Assembly: GCF_001189955.1 (NCBI RefSeq)
Contig: NZ_LFLT01000032.1
Location: 1 to 48,887, forward strand
DNA from: Herbaspirillum chlorophenolicum
GTDB taxonomy: Bacteria > Pseudomonadota > Gammaproteobacteria > Burkholderiales > Burkholderiaceae_D
Length of the DNA stretch: 48,887 bases
Reading direction: 5' to 3'
A program made the position numbers and the translations under genes. Under the pieces are notes generated by a model, which had not been told where the DNA came from, ran no database searches, and saw nothing but the letters and a program-made list of their open reading frames with translations. This document shows, piece by piece, positions 1-10,096 of this stretch; within the stretch, counting starts at the first letter, position 1; each line of letters opens with the position of its first letter.

Positions 1-783
1 GCAGTAAAGATGGTGTAGCTCGTGGTGACATCCTTATCCACAATCGGGCTGTCGCTGGCGGTATCCGGAAGATAGGAAACGCTGACCTTTGAACCAATGC
101 TCCAGCTGGAAGAAACCAGATAGGTGAGGCCGGCCGAGAGGCTCACATCGGTAAAACCTGCCGATGGGGAATACTGGCGTTTTCCGGAGTTGGCACTTTG
201 TACTTCGTTGACGCCAAAGAATGTCTTGTTTGACTTTTCATTGCCCCATGTGAAACTGGGGCCGGCGTTGGCCAGAAGGCGAGGGGTGACGTTGGTGGAT
301 AAATCTACACCGCCCTTGAGCTGAATCCCTTGTCCTTTTGCGGAGTTGACCACCGCCCCGAACGCCGAAAATCCATGATTGGTGTACTTCGTAAAGATTG
401 CGGTTCTCGTCGTGCGCTCGATGTCGCCAAGTCCATGAAGCTTTTGCTCGTTATCGGATTCTTTGCGTACGCTAAACATGTCGTAGCCAATGCCAATGCC
501 TGCTTTCCAGTTTTTGTTTTGGAAGAAGTTGTAGCCGATCCCGACAGGGATCGTGACTCCAGAGTCTGCCGCCCCAAAGAAGAATCGGCCGTAGGTCGCA
601 CCCAACACGGGGAACCCCTGGATTTTTGTATCACTCGAACCGGGATACTTAGGCCCGCTCATCGCGCCGACGCCAACGGTATATTTCCATTCGTCTCCAT
701 TCTGGGCTTGTGCAAAGACAAGGGTAGGGGCGAGCGCGGAAATAACGGTGGCGGACACTAAGGCTAGTTTGAATGTCTTCATG
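1..783 (-). CDS. MipA/OmpV family outer-membrane protein (3' end cut by window edge)
   Basis: The reading frame starts at ATG 783 and runs off the left edge after 261 codons. The protein begins with a signal peptide (MKTFKLALVSATVISALAPT, cleavage likely after VFAQA). It continues with the alternating pattern of an outer-membrane beta-barrel. The late segment FFGVNEVQSANSG followed by a stretch ending SDSPIV is typical of the MipA/OmpV family, which usually ends about 10-20 residues later with an aromatic C-terminus. Some family members scaffold murein synthesis and others are simply abundant barrel proteins; the role here cannot be read from sequence. It lies downstream of the response-regulator gene on the same strand but more than 650 bases away, so it probably has its own promoter. 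Base composition is less GC-rich than most of the window. Confidence 0.8.
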
Positions 784-880
784 GCATATAGAGTTGGTAG
801 TGTGGTGCATTTAACGAAAGACAGCCTGACGGAACCAGGCAGGAAGGACGATGGGTGACCTTCCAGGTTCTCGCGAGCTT

Positions 881-1138
881 TCACTGCGATTTCTTCAAAC
901 GAGCGACAAGTCCGCGGATGTCATGAGGACGGGAAGGGAACGCCATCACTTCACGAAAACCCCTCAGGCAATTCAACCGTTCCGTTCTGCGGGATCGATT
1001 TTTGGTTGATGAATGCGGATATTCATCGCGAGAGGGATTGTAGAAGAACGGTTTGCCTTGCGAATCGTACAAAGTGCCCCGGTGGCACTGTACTTTTGTA
1101 CGAGGCGAAGCATATCGCTGCGCTTTAAAATCGCTCAA
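881..1138 (-). CDS. Doubtful small ORF, 85 residues
   Basis: An open frame of 85 residues rich in Arg, Ser and Lys. It has no signal peptide, no membrane segment and no motif that I recognise. It lies between the OmpV-type gene and the response regulator, on the same strand as both. The composition could equally be chance translation of non-coding sequence. If it is not real, 784-1176 holds no recognisable gene. Confidence 0.22.
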   Translation of the reverse strand: MSDFKAQRYASPRTKVQCHRGTLYDSQGKPFFYNPSRDEYPHSSTKNRSRRTERLNCLRGFREVMAFPSRPHDIRGLVARLKKSQ

Positions 1139-1176
1139 CCGGATGTTGCCGTTGCTTCTGCATGAGGTGTGAGTGA

Positions 1177-1431
1177 TTGGCGTTCTTCCGTGCCGATGAT
1201 ATTCAGATGAAAGGTGATGCTTTGGTCGTGAAAAGACTCACGGGGAACGGTCAAAAACTATCCGCTGCTTTCAGGGAGTTTGATGAATTGTGGGCGCAGC
1301 CGGGTTCGCCTGAGAGGCAGGCCAGAATGGAGGCCATACTTCGAGAGTTGGGCGATAGCGTCTGCGGTCAACAGGATGAGGGTGTGCAGAATCCGAAGGT
1401 AAATGCCATCGCAGGCTTAACGGCTCAATAG
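1177..1431 (+). CDS. Hypothetical small protein, 84 residues
   Basis: A TTG start at 1177 has a GAGGTG Shine-Dalgarno-like stretch about 8 bases upstream. An in-frame ATG at 1207 would give 74 residues. The product is hydrophilic, probably helical (KLSAAFREFDELWAQ, RQARMEAILRELGDS) and lacks a signal peptide. The frame has protein-like composition, better than the ORF at 881-1138. It points toward the response regulator, which ends 26 bases beyond its stop. I recognise no family. Confidence 0.35.
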   Translation: MAFFRADDIQMKGDALVVKRLTGNGQKLSAAFREFDELWAQPGSPERQARMEAILRELGDSVCGQQDEGVQNPKVNAIAGLTAQ

Positions 1432-1457
1432 CGGGGCGGAACCGTTTCTTTTGCGCT

Positions 1458-2099
1458 TTATTCCTTCATGAGGCCATTTCGCCAGGCGAATGCTACTGCC
1501 TCGGTTCTGTCGGACAGATTCAATTTCGAGAGCACGTTCCCGATGTGAGACTTCACCGTTCTTTCAGTGATGTTCAGGGCAAGTGCGATCCGGGCATTGC
1601 TTGCTCCCCTGGCCAGCTCGGTCAGGACATCAAGCTCGCGAGGGGTCAGGTTATCGAAAGGAGCGTTCTGGTTGGCATTCCTCAACGACATTTTGAGAAT
1701 GCCTTTGCTCACGGTTGGATGGATGATTTCCTCACCATCTGCGATCTTTTTGAGTGAGGAAAGGACTTCGCCGCCCGACATGGACTTGAGCAAGAAGGAA
1801 TTCGCCCCCGCTTTTAAAGCGGAGAAGGCAAGCGCGTCATCTTCCGAAGACGTCAGCACCGTTATTTTTGCTGTCGGGCACGCTTCGCGTAGCAGTTTGA
1901 TGGCCTCCGGGCCAGACATGGCCGGCATCAGCAGATCGATGACGATGAGTCCGGGTTGCAGTTCTTTGGCCAAGGAGACAGCCTGAATCCCATCGCCTGC
2001 TTGCTCGATGCGTCCGAATTCTCCAGCGATGGCCAACAGGCTCGCCAGTCCCTCTCTAACGACGGCATGATCGTCAACCAGCAGCACTGTCACGCCCAT
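1458..2099 (-). CDS. NarL/FixJ-type response regulator
   Basis: A DNA-binding response regulator of 213 residues. The receiver domain (about 3-120) shows the acidic pair D9-D10, phospho-acceptor D55 in VIDLLMP, the conserved Thr in VLTSSEDD, and a Lys in FLLKSMSGG. The C-terminal LuxR-type helix-turn-helix (about 148-210) contains LTPRELDVLTELARG and NITERTVKSHIGNVLSKL. Its ATG lies 10 bases after the stop of the kinase gene, so the two are surely cotranscribed and partners. The neighbours make a metal or envelope-stress signal plausible, but known Cus regulators (CusR) are OmpR-type, so control of the cus genes is inference only. Confidence 0.9.
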   Translation of the reverse strand: MGVTVLLVDDHAVVREGLASLLAIAGEFGRIEQAGDGIQAVSLAKELQPGLIVIDLLMPAMSGPEAIKLLREACPTAKITVLTSSEDDALAFSALKAGANSFLLKSMSGGEVLSSLKKIADGEEIIHPTVSKGILKMSLRNANQNAPFDNLTPRELDVLTELARGASNARIALALNITERTVKSHIGNVLSKLNLSDRTEAVAFAWRNGLMKE

Positions 2100-2109
2100 T
2101 TCATTTGCC

Positions 2110-3528
2110 TCAAAACTGGAAGCGGACAGTGATGGCTACACCGCCTTCGCTGCGATTGACAATCGAAAATTCTCCCTGGGGAAGGCTTTTCGCTCTAAGG
2201 CGCATATTTGCCAGCCCCATTCCCAGGACAGAGGTATCTATGGCATCGAAGCCTTTTCCATCATCCTCGATGACCAGGGTATATCTATCGTTCGACTCGG
2301 AAAATTCAACGGCAAGCAGCTCAGCTCCCGAGTGCCTGAGTGCGTTGGCGGAGGCCTCCATGACGATGAGCAGAATCTGCTGGGCGAGATGGGGCGCGTC
2401 GCGCATCATCGAATCGATTTCATCGGAAATGGAAATTTTCCATCTGATCCGGGAGCCATCAAACAAGCTCCCTATTTCTTGTCGCAGCACTTCGCGCATT
2501 CCAAGCTCGGCCACGGTGGACGCCGACAAGCGCCTGATGACATTCGACAAATCATTTTGCAGATGCTGGGCCAAAGTGGAAGCGCTGCTGGTGATGCGTG
2601 ATGCTTCACCTGGATGCCGGTCGCCAAGGGTGCTCAAGGCGGTGAGTTGAAGATTCAGCGCGAAGGCGCGCTGTTTTGCCGTATCGTGCAGGTCGCGTGC
2701 AAGGCGGTTTCTTTCTTCAACCGCGGCCAATTCTTGCTTGACTCGGATGACTTCTAGAAATGAATCGGCGAGGGTATTAAACGACCGGATGAGGTCGCCG
2801 AATTCATCCTTGCGCGAATCGTTGATCCGCGCATGCAGGTTTCCCTCCGTCCAGCTTCGGGCAACTTTCTCGGCGCGCTTGATTCGCCGTACCAGAATGG
2901 GGGCCAGCGCGATGGCGGAGCAGATGTTCAGGAACGCAAGGAAGACGAAGATGAAGTTCCATGAAATGTCTTTTGTTGCCATCCATATCAATGCAGGTGA
3001 CCGGAACAGGGCGAGCTTCATATTCAGCTCGCCTTGAACATTTTTATCGGTCGAAAATGACGTGCGAAAGTGAAACTCTTGAGGTGTTGCCGTTGACCAT
3101 GCGCCGGTATCTGCCTGGCTGGCCGCTACATTGGGATAGCTGCAGATTGTCTGCCCATTTGAAATGAAGGCAACGCTCAGCCTCCCGGAGGTCACCATGA
3201 CCGCCCTGGAACTGGTGCCGTTGTCAGCCAGCACGTCCAGCGATTTGCCCTTGTTGATAAACGCGCCCAGAACCAGGGCGAAAAGCTCCTGGTTATTCTG
3301 TGCCGATTCAAGGGTTGGCACTATTTTTAGAAGTTCGCTATCAAGACCTTGGGAAAACAGCGGCGATTCCAGGTCCCTGACGATGCGATACTCTTTGAAA
3401 AGAGTCAGCCCAATTGCAAGTAATTCCATGCCAATCAAGGTCGCCAGCATCATGGCGAACAGGAAGCGCCAGAACATGCCGAGCCGCTTTCGTCCATGCC
3501 ACCAGGTTTGCAATCGCTTGAACAACAA
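2110..3528 (-). CDS. NarX-like membrane sensor histidine kinase (HisKA_3)
   Basis: A sensor kinase of 472 residues. TM1 is about 18-43, then comes an extracytoplasmic sensor of about 140 residues with no recognised fold, then TM2 about 186-212 and a HAMP segment about 210-262. The HisKA_3 dimerisation domain carries the phospho-acceptor H281 in RLARDLHD. The ATPase domain near the end has the N-box (EASANALRHSG) and G-box (DDGKGFD). The first start is TTG 3528, with GGCGGA about 9 bases upstream. ATG 3477 is possible but leaves almost no N-terminal tail. It is paired with the regulator just downstream and lies downstream of cusF, separated by 239 bases with a strong hairpin. The ligand is unknown. 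Confidence 0.88.
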   Translation of the reverse strand: MLFKRLQTWWHGRKRLGMFWRFLFAMMLATLIGMELLAIGLTLFKEYRIVRDLESPLFSQGLDSELLKIVPTLESAQNNQELFALVLGAFINKGKSLDVLADNGTSSRAVMVTSGRLSVAFISNGQTICSYPNVAASQADTGAWSTATPQEFHFRTSFSTDKNVQGELNMKLALFRSPALIWMATKDISWNFIFVFLAFLNICSAIALAPILVRRIKRAEKVARSWTEGNLHARINDSRKDEFGDLIRSFNTLADSFLEVIRVKQELAAVEERNRLARDLHDTAKQRAFALNLQLTALSTLGDRHPGEASRITSSASTLAQHLQNDLSNVIRRLSASTVAELGMREVLRQEIGSLFDGSRIRWKISISDEIDSMMRDAPHLAQQILLIVMEASANALRHSGAELLAVEFSESNDRYTLVIEDDGKGFDAIDTSVLGMGLANMRLRAKSLPQGEFSIVNRSEGGVAITVRFQF

Positions 3529-3683
3529 TTTGAATCCGCCGCCAGGGTAAAGAGCTGATTGTAAGGATGAACTTACACCTTGAGGGGGCGAATTTTACAG
3601 GCCATATGGCCTGGTGCCATCATCCAAAAGTACAGGATGGTTTTGTCATTTGTTGTTGCATTGGAAATATCTTCGGCAATCGC

Positions 3684-3718
3684 GATACCCGCCCCGGTAT
3701 GTGGCCGGGGCGGGTATC
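3684..3718 (-). terminator. Strong hairpin after cusF
   Basis: A perfect 14-bp inverted repeat (3684-3697 and 3705-3718) with a 7-base loop lies about 50 bases past the cusF stop. It is very GC-rich, so it should fold stably. Neither side is followed by a run of T, so it is not a textbook intrinsic terminator. It may attenuate read-through from cusCBAF into the kinase gene or protect an mRNA 3' end. Confidence 0.45.
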
Positions 3719-3767
3719 GGCTTAGTCGGATATCAACGAAGCCGATTGCAAGCCAAACCGGCTTCTA

Positions 3768-4112
3768 CTATTTGGCTGGGCGGATTGCCGTCACCACAGG
3801 CGCCATCCCGCTTCCTTTCAGGTCGAACGACACTTGGTCGCCTGCCTTGACGTCCTTGAGCAATTTCCCATCCGATACTTTGAAGGTCATCGTCATCGCG
3901 GACCAGTTCAGTTCCTTGATCGGCTGGTGGGCAAGCGTGATGGTGTTCTGCTTGGCGTCCATCGCCTTGACGATGCCAACGCCGTGGGAGACTTTCTCGG
4001 TCGAGCCGCTCTTGCCCATATTGCTCATGTTATCCATGTCGGCGGCAAAAACAGACGGAGCGCCAATGAAGGCAAAGGTAGCGAATGCAGCAACGATAAA
4101 ACGGTTTTTCAT
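3768..4112 (-). CDS. cusF: Periplasmic copper/silver chaperone CusF
   Basis: A 114-residue protein with a signal peptide (cleavage likely after FAA near residue 24) and one CusF-type OB-fold domain. The metal site is visible as H62 in LAHQ, W70 in LNW and M73/M75 in SAMTM. These are the His, Trp and two Met residues that bind Cu(I) or Ag(I) in E. coli CusF. The ligand set indicates a Cu/Ag rather than a Zn/Co system. It starts 29 bases after cusA ends, with GGAAA before the ATG, and is the last gene of a CBA-F operon. In the family it hands metal to CusB. Confidence 0.93.
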   Translation of the reverse strand: MKNRFIVAAFATFAFIGAPSVFAADMDNMSNMGKSGSTEKVSHGVGIVKAMDAKQNTITLAHQPIKELNWSAMTMTFKVSDGKLLKDVKAGDQVSFDLKGSGMAPVVTAIRPAK

Positions 4113-4141
4113 GGTGAATTTCCTTTCGGGTTAAAGATAAA

Positions 4142-7100
4142 TCAAGCCCGTGCGGCTTTGGGTTGGCGGCCATGCATCAAGCGATACGCAGCCGGGATAA
4201 CAAACATGGAGAGCAATGGGGCGGTGATCATGCCGCCGACCATGGGTGCGGCAATGCGGCTCATGACTTCGGAGCCGGTGCCGCTCCCCCACAAAATAGG
4301 AACCAGGCCGGCAAGAATGACGGCGACAGTCATTGCTTTGGGGCGAACGCGAAGCACGGCGCCTTCCCGAATCGCGTCCTCAAGCATGGACGTAGTCAAT
4401 TCCACCCCCTGTCTTTGCCGGGCAGCGACAGCCTGTTTCAGGTACAGCAGCATGACCACCCCAAATTCAGCGGACACGCCCGCCAGGGCAATGAATCCCA
4501 CGCCGGTGGCAACCGACAGGTTGTAGCCTTGCAGATAGAGGAACCAGATACCGCCGATCAAGGCAAACGGCAACGACGCCATGATCAGAGCCGCCTCGTC
4601 GAAACGCCGGAACGTCAGGTACAGCAGCACAAAGATGATCAGCAGCGTTGCCGGCACCACCAGCTTCAGGCGTGCGTTTGCCCGTTCCAGGTATTCAAAT
4701 TGTCCCGAGTAGGCGATGCTGAGTCCCGGCGCCAGTTTCACCTGGGAAGCGACGGCGGCGCGCAAGTCGGCGACGACGGAAGCCAAATCCCGATCCCGGA
4801 CATCGACGTAGATCCAGCCGCTTGGCCGGGCGTTCTCGCTTTTGAGCATCGGGGGCCCATCGCTGACCTTCAGTTTGGCGACGGTGCCCAGCGTGATCTG
4901 CTGGCCGCTGCCGGTCAGGATCGGCAGGTCACGCAGCTTCTCCAGCGAGTCCCGGCTTTCTCTCGGGTAGCGAACGCTGATCGGATAGCGCGCCAGCCCC
5001 TCGACCGTTTCGCCAACGTTCTCGCCGCCGATGGCCGACGACACGATACTTTGCACGTCGGCGATATTGAGCCCGTAGCCGGCGGCGGCAAGCCGGTCGA
5101 TATCGACGTCCACGTAACGCCCGCCACTGAGACGTTCGGCGAGCGCGGAACTCACCCCGGGAACCTGTTTGGCAACCTGTTCGATCTGCTGCGCCGTCTT
5201 GTCGATATCGGCAAGACTGGTGCCGGACACTTTGACGCCGATCGGGCTTTTGATCCCGGTGGCCAGCATGTCCAGCCGGTTGCGGATCGGAGGGACCCAG
5301 ATGTTCGACAGGCCCGGCACTTTGACGACCCGGTCCAGCTCATCGATCAATTTCGCCGGCGTCATGCCGGGGCGCCATTGATCGCGTGGCTTGAACTGGA
5401 TGGTGGTCTCGAACATCTCCAGCGGCGCCGGATCGGTGGCGCTTTCGGCGCGGCCGGCTTTGCCGAAAACGCTGGCCACTTCCGGGACGGTCTTGATCAG
5501 GCGATCGGTTTGTTGCAGCAACTCGGCAGCCTTGGACGCAGACAAACCTGGCAAGGCGGACGGCATGTAGAGCAAATCCCCCTCATCCATCTGCGGCAGG
5601 AATTCGCCGCCCAACCGGCTGATCGGCCACAGCGTCGTCAGCAGCGCAAGAGCGGCAACGATCAGCGTCGTTTTCGGCCGGCGCAAGACGGCTTCCAGTA
5701 ACGGCCGATAGCAACGAATCAGCCATCGATTGAGCGGATTGCTGTTTTCCGAGGGGATATTCCCGCGGATCATGTAGCCCATCAGGATCGGGATCAGCGT
5801 GACGGATAAGCCCGCGGCGCCGGCCATCGCATAGGTCTTGGTGAACGCCAATGGCCCGAACAGGCGTCCTTCCTGCGCCTCCAGCGTGAACACCGGGATG
5901 AACGACAAGGTGATGATCAGCAGACAGAAGAACAGCGTTGGCCCGACTTCCGCCGCCGCTTCGCCGATGACTTCCCAATGGGTTTCGCCCTGCAGGGATT
6001 GCCCGGGATGCCGATGCTTCCACTCCTCGATATGCTTGTGGGCATTCTCGATCATGACAACGGCGGCATCGACCATGGCGCCGATCGCGATGGCGATGCC
6101 CCCCAGCGACATGATGTTGGCATTGACGCCCTGGTAGCGCATCACGATGAAGGCAATCATGATGCCGAGCGGCAAGGAGACGATTGCCACCAGCGCTGAA
6201 CGGAGATGCCACAGGAACAGGCCGCAAACCACCGCGACGACGATGAACTCCTCGAGCAGCTTGTGCGACAGGTTGTCGATGGCGCGGTCGATCAATTGGC
6301 TGCGGTCGTAGACGGGCACGACCTCGACGCCGGCTGGAAGGCTCTTCTTGAGTTCTTCCAGCCTGGTCTTGACGGCGGCAATGGTGTCGCGCGCATTCTT
6401 GCCGGAGCGCAGGACGATGACGCCGCCGACGGTCTCGCCCTCGCCGTTGAGCTCCGCAATACCCCGCCGCATCTCCGGCCCCAGCTGGATGGTCGCCACG
6501 TCGCCCAGTTTGACCGGCACGCTGTTCTTCCCCGTCGCCAGCGGGATATTGCGGAAGTCCGCCAGCGTCTTCAGATAGCCGGAGGCGCGTACCATGTATT
6601 CGGTTTCCGCCATCTCCAGCACCGAGCCGCCGGTTTCCTGGTTGGCTTTCCTGATCGCGTCGATGACCTTGTCTTGCGTGATGTTGTAGGCCGCCAGTTT
6701 CACCGGATCGAGCACGACCTGATATTGCTTGACCATGCCGCCGACGGTTGCGACTTCGGCGACGTTGGGCAGGCTCTTGAGTTCATACTTCAGGAACCAG
6801 TCTTGCAGGCTGCGCAACTGGGCCAGGTCGTGTTGCCCGGTCTTGTCGACCAGCGTGTACTCGTAGATCCAGCCGACGCCGGTGGCGTCCGGCCCCAGCG
6901 ATGCCTTGGCCGAAGCGGGAAGGCGGCCCTGCACCTGGTTGAGATACTCCAGCACCCGGGAGCGCGCCCAGTACATGTCGGTGCCGTCTTCAAACAAGAC
7001 ATAGACGAAGGAGTCGCCGAAGAACGAGTAGCCGCGCACGGTCTTTGCCCCCGGCACCGACAGCATGGTGGTCGCCAGCGGATAGGTAACCTGGTTCTCG

Positions 7101-7282
7101 ACAATCTGCGGCGCCTGGCCGGCGTAGCTGGTGCGGATGATGACCTGGACATCCGACAGGTCCGGCAACGCATCCACGGGCGTCGTCTTGAGTGCCCAGA
7201 ATCCCCATGCTCCCAGAAAGAAAACCGCAAGCAAGACCAGGAAGCGGCTCGCGATTGACCATTTGATGAGTTTTTCTATCAT
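4142..7282 (-). CDS. cusA: Cu(I)/Ag(I) RND efflux pump inner-membrane subunit CusA
   Basis: A full-length heavy-metal RND permease (1046 residues) driven by the proton gradient. Its register against E. coli CusA appears exact at the key sites. The proton-relay Asp is D405 in [10 protein letters not shown]. The three metal-binding methionines are M573 (LYMPSALPG), M623 (PLEMFETT) and M672 ([12 protein letters not shown]). CzcA-type Zn/Co pumps lack this Met triad, so monovalent copper or silver is the expected substrate. There are twelve membrane segments in two sets of six. The ATG overlaps the cusB stop as ATGA, which suggests translational coupling and balanced production of the pump complex. 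Confidence 0.96.
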   Translation of the reverse strand: MIEKLIKWSIASRFLVLLAVFFLGAWGFWALKTTPVDALPDLSDVQVIIRTSYAGQAPQIVENQVTYPLATTMLSVPGAKTVRGYSFFGDSFVYVLFEDGTDMYWARSRVLEYLNQVQGRLPASAKASLGPDATGVGWIYEYTLVDKTGQHDLAQLRSLQDWFLKYELKSLPNVAEVATVGGMVKQYQVVLDPVKLAAYNITQDKVIDAIRKANQETGGSVLEMAETEYMVRASGYLKTLADFRNIPLATGKNSVPVKLGDVATIQLGPEMRRGIAELNGEGETVGGVIVLRSGKNARDTIAAVKTRLEELKKSLPAGVEVVPVYDRSQLIDRAIDNLSHKLLEEFIVVAVVCGLFLWHLRSALVAIVSLPLGIMIAFIVMRYQGVNANIMSLGGIAIAIGAMVDAAVVMIENAHKHIEEWKHRHPGQSLQGETHWEVIGEAAAEVGPTLFFCLLIITLSFIPVFTLEAQEGRLFGPLAFTKTYAMAGAAGLSVTLIPILMGYMIRGNIPSENSNPLNRWLIRCYRPLLEAVLRRPKTTLIVAALALLTTLWPISRLGGEFLPQMDEGDLLYMPSALPGLSASKAAELLQQTDRLIKTVPEVASVFGKAGRAESATDPAPLEMFETTIQFKPRDQWRPGMTPAKLIDELDRVVKVPGLSNIWVPPIRNRLDMLATGIKSPIGVKVSGTSLADIDKTAQQIEQVAKQVPGVSSALAERLSGGRYVDVDIDRLAAAGYGLNIADVQSIVSSAIGGENVGETVEGLARYPISVRYPRESRDSLEKLRDLPILTGSGQQITLGTVAKLKVSDGPPMLKSENARPSGWIYVDVRDRDLASVVADLRAAVASQVKLAPGLSIAYSGQFEYLERANARLKLVVPATLLIIFVLLYLTFRRFDEAALIMASLPFALIGGIWFLYLQGYNLSVATGVGFIALAGVSAEFGVVMLLYLKQAVAARQRQGVELTTSMLEDAIREGAVLRVRPKAMTVAVILAGLVPILWGSGTGSEVMSRIAAPMVGGMITAPLLSMFVIPAAYRLMHGRQPKAARA

Positions 7283-8763
7283 GGCGCGCTCCGATCCAGT
7301 TTCTCGATCACGTAGTCGCCATTTTTTTCATGGAAGCTGAAATGCACGTTGTCGCCGGTCTTGAGGCCGGACGCCATATCGGGCCGCGCCAGTTTGAAGG
7401 ACATCGTCATCGCTCCCCAGCCCAGCGATTGGACCGGGCCATGCGAGAGCGTGATATCGGGCCCCTGCAGCGATTCGATTTTCCCGGTGGCGTCATTGAG
7501 TGCTGCCTGGGCGGTATCGGCGGCAGGGGGCGGCGCGGTGTTCAGCCGCGCCAGCACGCCTTTCAGGCTGGCTTCCGAATCGATCAGGAATTGGCCGGAC
7601 GTGACAACCTGCTGCCCTTCGGCGACGCCGCCCAGTACGATGCTCTTGCCATCGGCTTCCTGGCCAAGCTGCACTTCGACCGGCTGATAGCGTCCATCGC
7701 CCGTTGTGACCAGCAGGACATTGCGTGCACCGGTGCGGATGACCGCTTCGGACGGAACCAGCAGGCTTGGCGCTGCCTTGCCGCTACCCAGACTGATTTG
7801 CGCATACATGCCCGGCTTCAATTTGCCGTCGCGATTGGGCAATTCGGCGCGTACCCGGAGTGTGCGGCTGTCGGCATTGGTTTCCGGCAGAACGGCAAGG
7901 ATCTTGCCGGTAAAGTTTTCGCCTGGATAAGCAGAGAAATGCGCTTCCAGCTTGCTGCCGACATTGACTTGTGCAGCCTGCGCTTCAGGAATGGCCGCTT
8001 CCAGCCACATGGTATCCAGGCCATTGATCCTGGCCAAAGGGGCGCCTGCCGATACGGTCATCCCGCTTCTGATATCCAGTGCCTGAATCAAGCCTGCGAT
8101 GGGCGCAACGATGGTCACAACTGCTTGAGGGCGGCCGCTCTTTTCGACGCGGCTGATCAGGTCGCCAGGCATCCCGAGCAGTTGCAGGCGTGCGCGGGCA
8201 GCCTGGAGCAGGGCCGCATCGTGTGTATTGAGTACCGCCAGGAATTCCGCCTGGGCGCCGGCCCATTCCGGAATCAGCAAATCCACCAGCGGAGCGCCGC
8301 GTGCAACGACGTCGCCGGGCGCGCGCGCATAGACGCGTTTGACAAAACCGTTGCTGCGGGACTGGACAATCGCAACCTGGCGGTCATTGAGTTGCACGCT
8401 GGCGACGGCGTTGACCGTTGCCGACAAACTGCCGCGTTCGACTTTCGCGGTGCGCATCCCCAGATTCTGGGCAATGCCGGCATCGATCATGACGCCAGCG
8501 CCTTCCGCTTGCCCGTCGGCGTATTTCGCCACCAGTTGCATATCCATGAAAGGCGACTTGCCCGGCTTGTCGAAACGCTGGTTCGGCATCATCGGGTCGT
8601 ACCAATACAGTACCTTGCGCTCCACTTGCGTGGCTGGGTTTGCTGTCTCGGCATGCATTGCTGCGACGCCGGCGGCGCGATGGGCGATCCAATATCCGCC
8701 CATGCCGCTCACGGCGGCAACCGCTGCGATCAGTACGGCGATCTGGTAAGTATTTTTGTTCAT
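7279..8763 (-). CDS. cusB: Periplasmic adaptor CusB with C-terminal CusF domain
   Basis: The membrane-fusion protein linking CusA to the outer-membrane channel (494 residues). An N-terminal signal anchor (about 7-25) is followed by the heavy-metal-binding module [19 protein letters not shown] (54-72), with methionines for metal capture. Barrel-sandwich, beta-barrel and membrane-proximal domains follow. From about 427 to the end there is an extra CusF-like domain with H441, W449, M452 and M454, so the chaperone is fused to the adaptor in addition to the free CusF. E. coli CusB (about 407 residues) lacks this tail. The ATG overlaps the cusC stop as ATGA. Confidence 0.95.
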   Translation of the reverse strand: MNKNTYQIAVLIAAVAAVSGMGGYWIAHRAAGVAAMHAETANPATQVERKVLYWYDPMMPNQRFDKPGKSPFMDMQLVAKYADGQAEGAGVMIDAGIAQNLGMRTAKVERGSLSATVNAVASVQLNDRQVAIVQSRSNGFVKRVYARAPGDVVARGAPLVDLLIPEWAGAQAEFLAVLNTHDAALLQAARARLQLLGMPGDLISRVEKSGRPQAVVTIVAPIAGLIQALDIRSGMTVSAGAPLARINGLDTMWLEAAIPEAQAAQVNVGSKLEAHFSAYPGENFTGKILAVLPETNADSRTLRVRAELPNRDGKLKPGMYAQISLGSGKAAPSLLVPSEAVIRTGARNVLLVTTGDGRYQPVEVQLGQEADGKSIVLGGVAEGQQVVTSGQFLIDSEASLKGVLARLNTAPPPAADTAQAALNDATGKIESLQGPDITLSHGPVQSLGWGAMTMSFKLARPDMASGLKTGDNVHFSFHEKNGDYVIEKLDRSAP

Positions 8764-10004
8764 TGCTGGTCTCCCCCATAAGCGAAATAAAGCTGGGCGG
8801 CCACAGCCGCGCGTTGCGCCTCCATATCGATGATTTTCAGGCGCTGGTCGATGATTTCACGGCGTGCGGCCAGTACCGCCGTCAAGTCGCTTTTGCCTGC
8901 GCGATAGCCGGCGTACTGAAGGTCGACTTTCTGCTGCGCCAGGGGCAAGGCGGTCTGGTTGGCGCGCTCGAGCTGGCGGGTCAAGGACTGGTAGTCGGCC
9001 AGGTCGTTTTCCAGTTCGTTGGTGTGATCGCGCAGCATGGCTTCGCGGTCTGCATCGATGCGATACAACTCCTGCTGTTTGGCGGCAATGCGGGGATCCT
9101 GCCGGGTCGACGGCGACACGGGAATGTCGAACGTGAATTGCACGGAAACCATATTGCCGAATCGCGGATCGCGCCGCTGGTAGGCAAGTTCGACACCCCA
9201 GTCGGACTTCTTCATCGCTTGCGCTTCGCGGACCTCGGCTTGCGCCTTCTGCGTTGCGGCGGCAAACGCCTGCAGTTCCGGATGCCGATGCAAATGCTGC
9301 CGCAAATGGTCGGCATCGATATCCAGGGCAGGCAAGGCGTCGACCAGCGGCTCGTCCGCTTCGCCGCCGATATAACGGCGCAAATTGGCCTTTGATTTGA
9401 CCAGGTCGCGAATCAGGTCGTCGCGGCGGTCGGCAAGCTGGGCCGCCTCTTGTTTGGGGATGAGGCTATCGGCAATCTGGGTGCGGCCGGACGCGACCTG
9501 GGCGCGTACGGCATCCGCCCAAAGCAGGTTCTCCTTGTCCAGGCTAGCGAACAGGGAGACCTTGCGTTCCAGGTAGTAGCGATTGAGCCATGCCAGGGCA
9601 GTGGCCCGGCGCAATTTCAGGCGTTCGACCTGCCGTTGCGCTTCGGCGGTTTCGATGGAAGCCTCGGCTACCGCAACGCGCGCCTGGCGTTTTGCCGCAT
9701 TGGGAAACTCCTGCATGACGCCGATTTTTTGCATCGTCATCGAGTCGCCATTGAGCTGGCCGCGATCCGGCCCGGATACCGGATAGTTGTCGATGCCGGC
9801 GAAAATTTTTGGATCGGGCAAGGCACCGGCAGGTATTGCGGCCGATTGGGCGGCCTGGATTTGCGCCCTGTTGGAGGCGAGATTGGGGGACTGGCGCTCG
9901 GCAATGTCGAGCGCGGCGTTAAAGGAAAGGGGGCCGGCTTGGGCAAGGCCGGACATCCCGGCAAGCAAAGCAAGCAAGGTGCTGGATATCCTGCGAAGGG
10001 ACAT
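8760..10004 (-). CDS. cusC: TolC-like outer-membrane channel CusC
   Basis: The outer-membrane factor of the CusCBA tripartite pump, 414 residues. The start at ATG 10004 is chosen because GGAG lies 8 bases upstream and it gives a clean signal peptide (SSTLLALLAGMSGLAQA). The frame is open for 16 more codons upstream, but these look non-coding. Two OEP repeats can be followed, with long Ala/Gln/Arg-rich helical stretches such as AQAEVREAQAMKKSDWG. Unlike E. coli CusC there is no lipobox Cys, so it is probably not lipid-anchored. It is the first pump gene and is coupled to cusB. Confidence 0.92.
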   Translation of the reverse strand: MSLRRISSTLLALLAGMSGLAQAGPLSFNAALDIAERQSPNLASNRAQIQAAQSAAIPAGALPDPKIFAGIDNYPVSGPDRGQLNGDSMTMQKIGVMQEFPNAAKRQARVAVAEASIETAEAQRQVERLKLRRATALAWLNRYYLERKVSLFASLDKENLLWADAVRAQVASGRTQIADSLIPKQEAAQLADRRDDLIRDLVKSKANLRRYIGGEADEPLVDALPALDIDADHLRQHLHRHPELQAFAAATQKAQAEVREAQAMKKSDWGVELAYQRRDPRFGNMVSVQFTFDIPVSPSTRQDPRIAAKQQELYRIDADREAMLRDHTNELENDLADYQSLTRQLERANQTALPLAQQKVDLQYAGYRAGKSDLTAVLAARREIIDQRLKIIDMEAQRAAVAAQLYFAYGGDQQ

Positions 10005-10096
10005 ATTGTTCACTCCATAGCGTGACGGCGCGTGCGAAAGGCGCGCAAACAACCGCCCGGCATTCAGGCCGGACGTATCAACGGATCAATGAGGAG

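Noticed and set aside
4163..8781. Several long plus-strand frames opposite cusA and cusB
   Set aside because: Shadow frames of genes with unmistakable RND and adaptor motifs.
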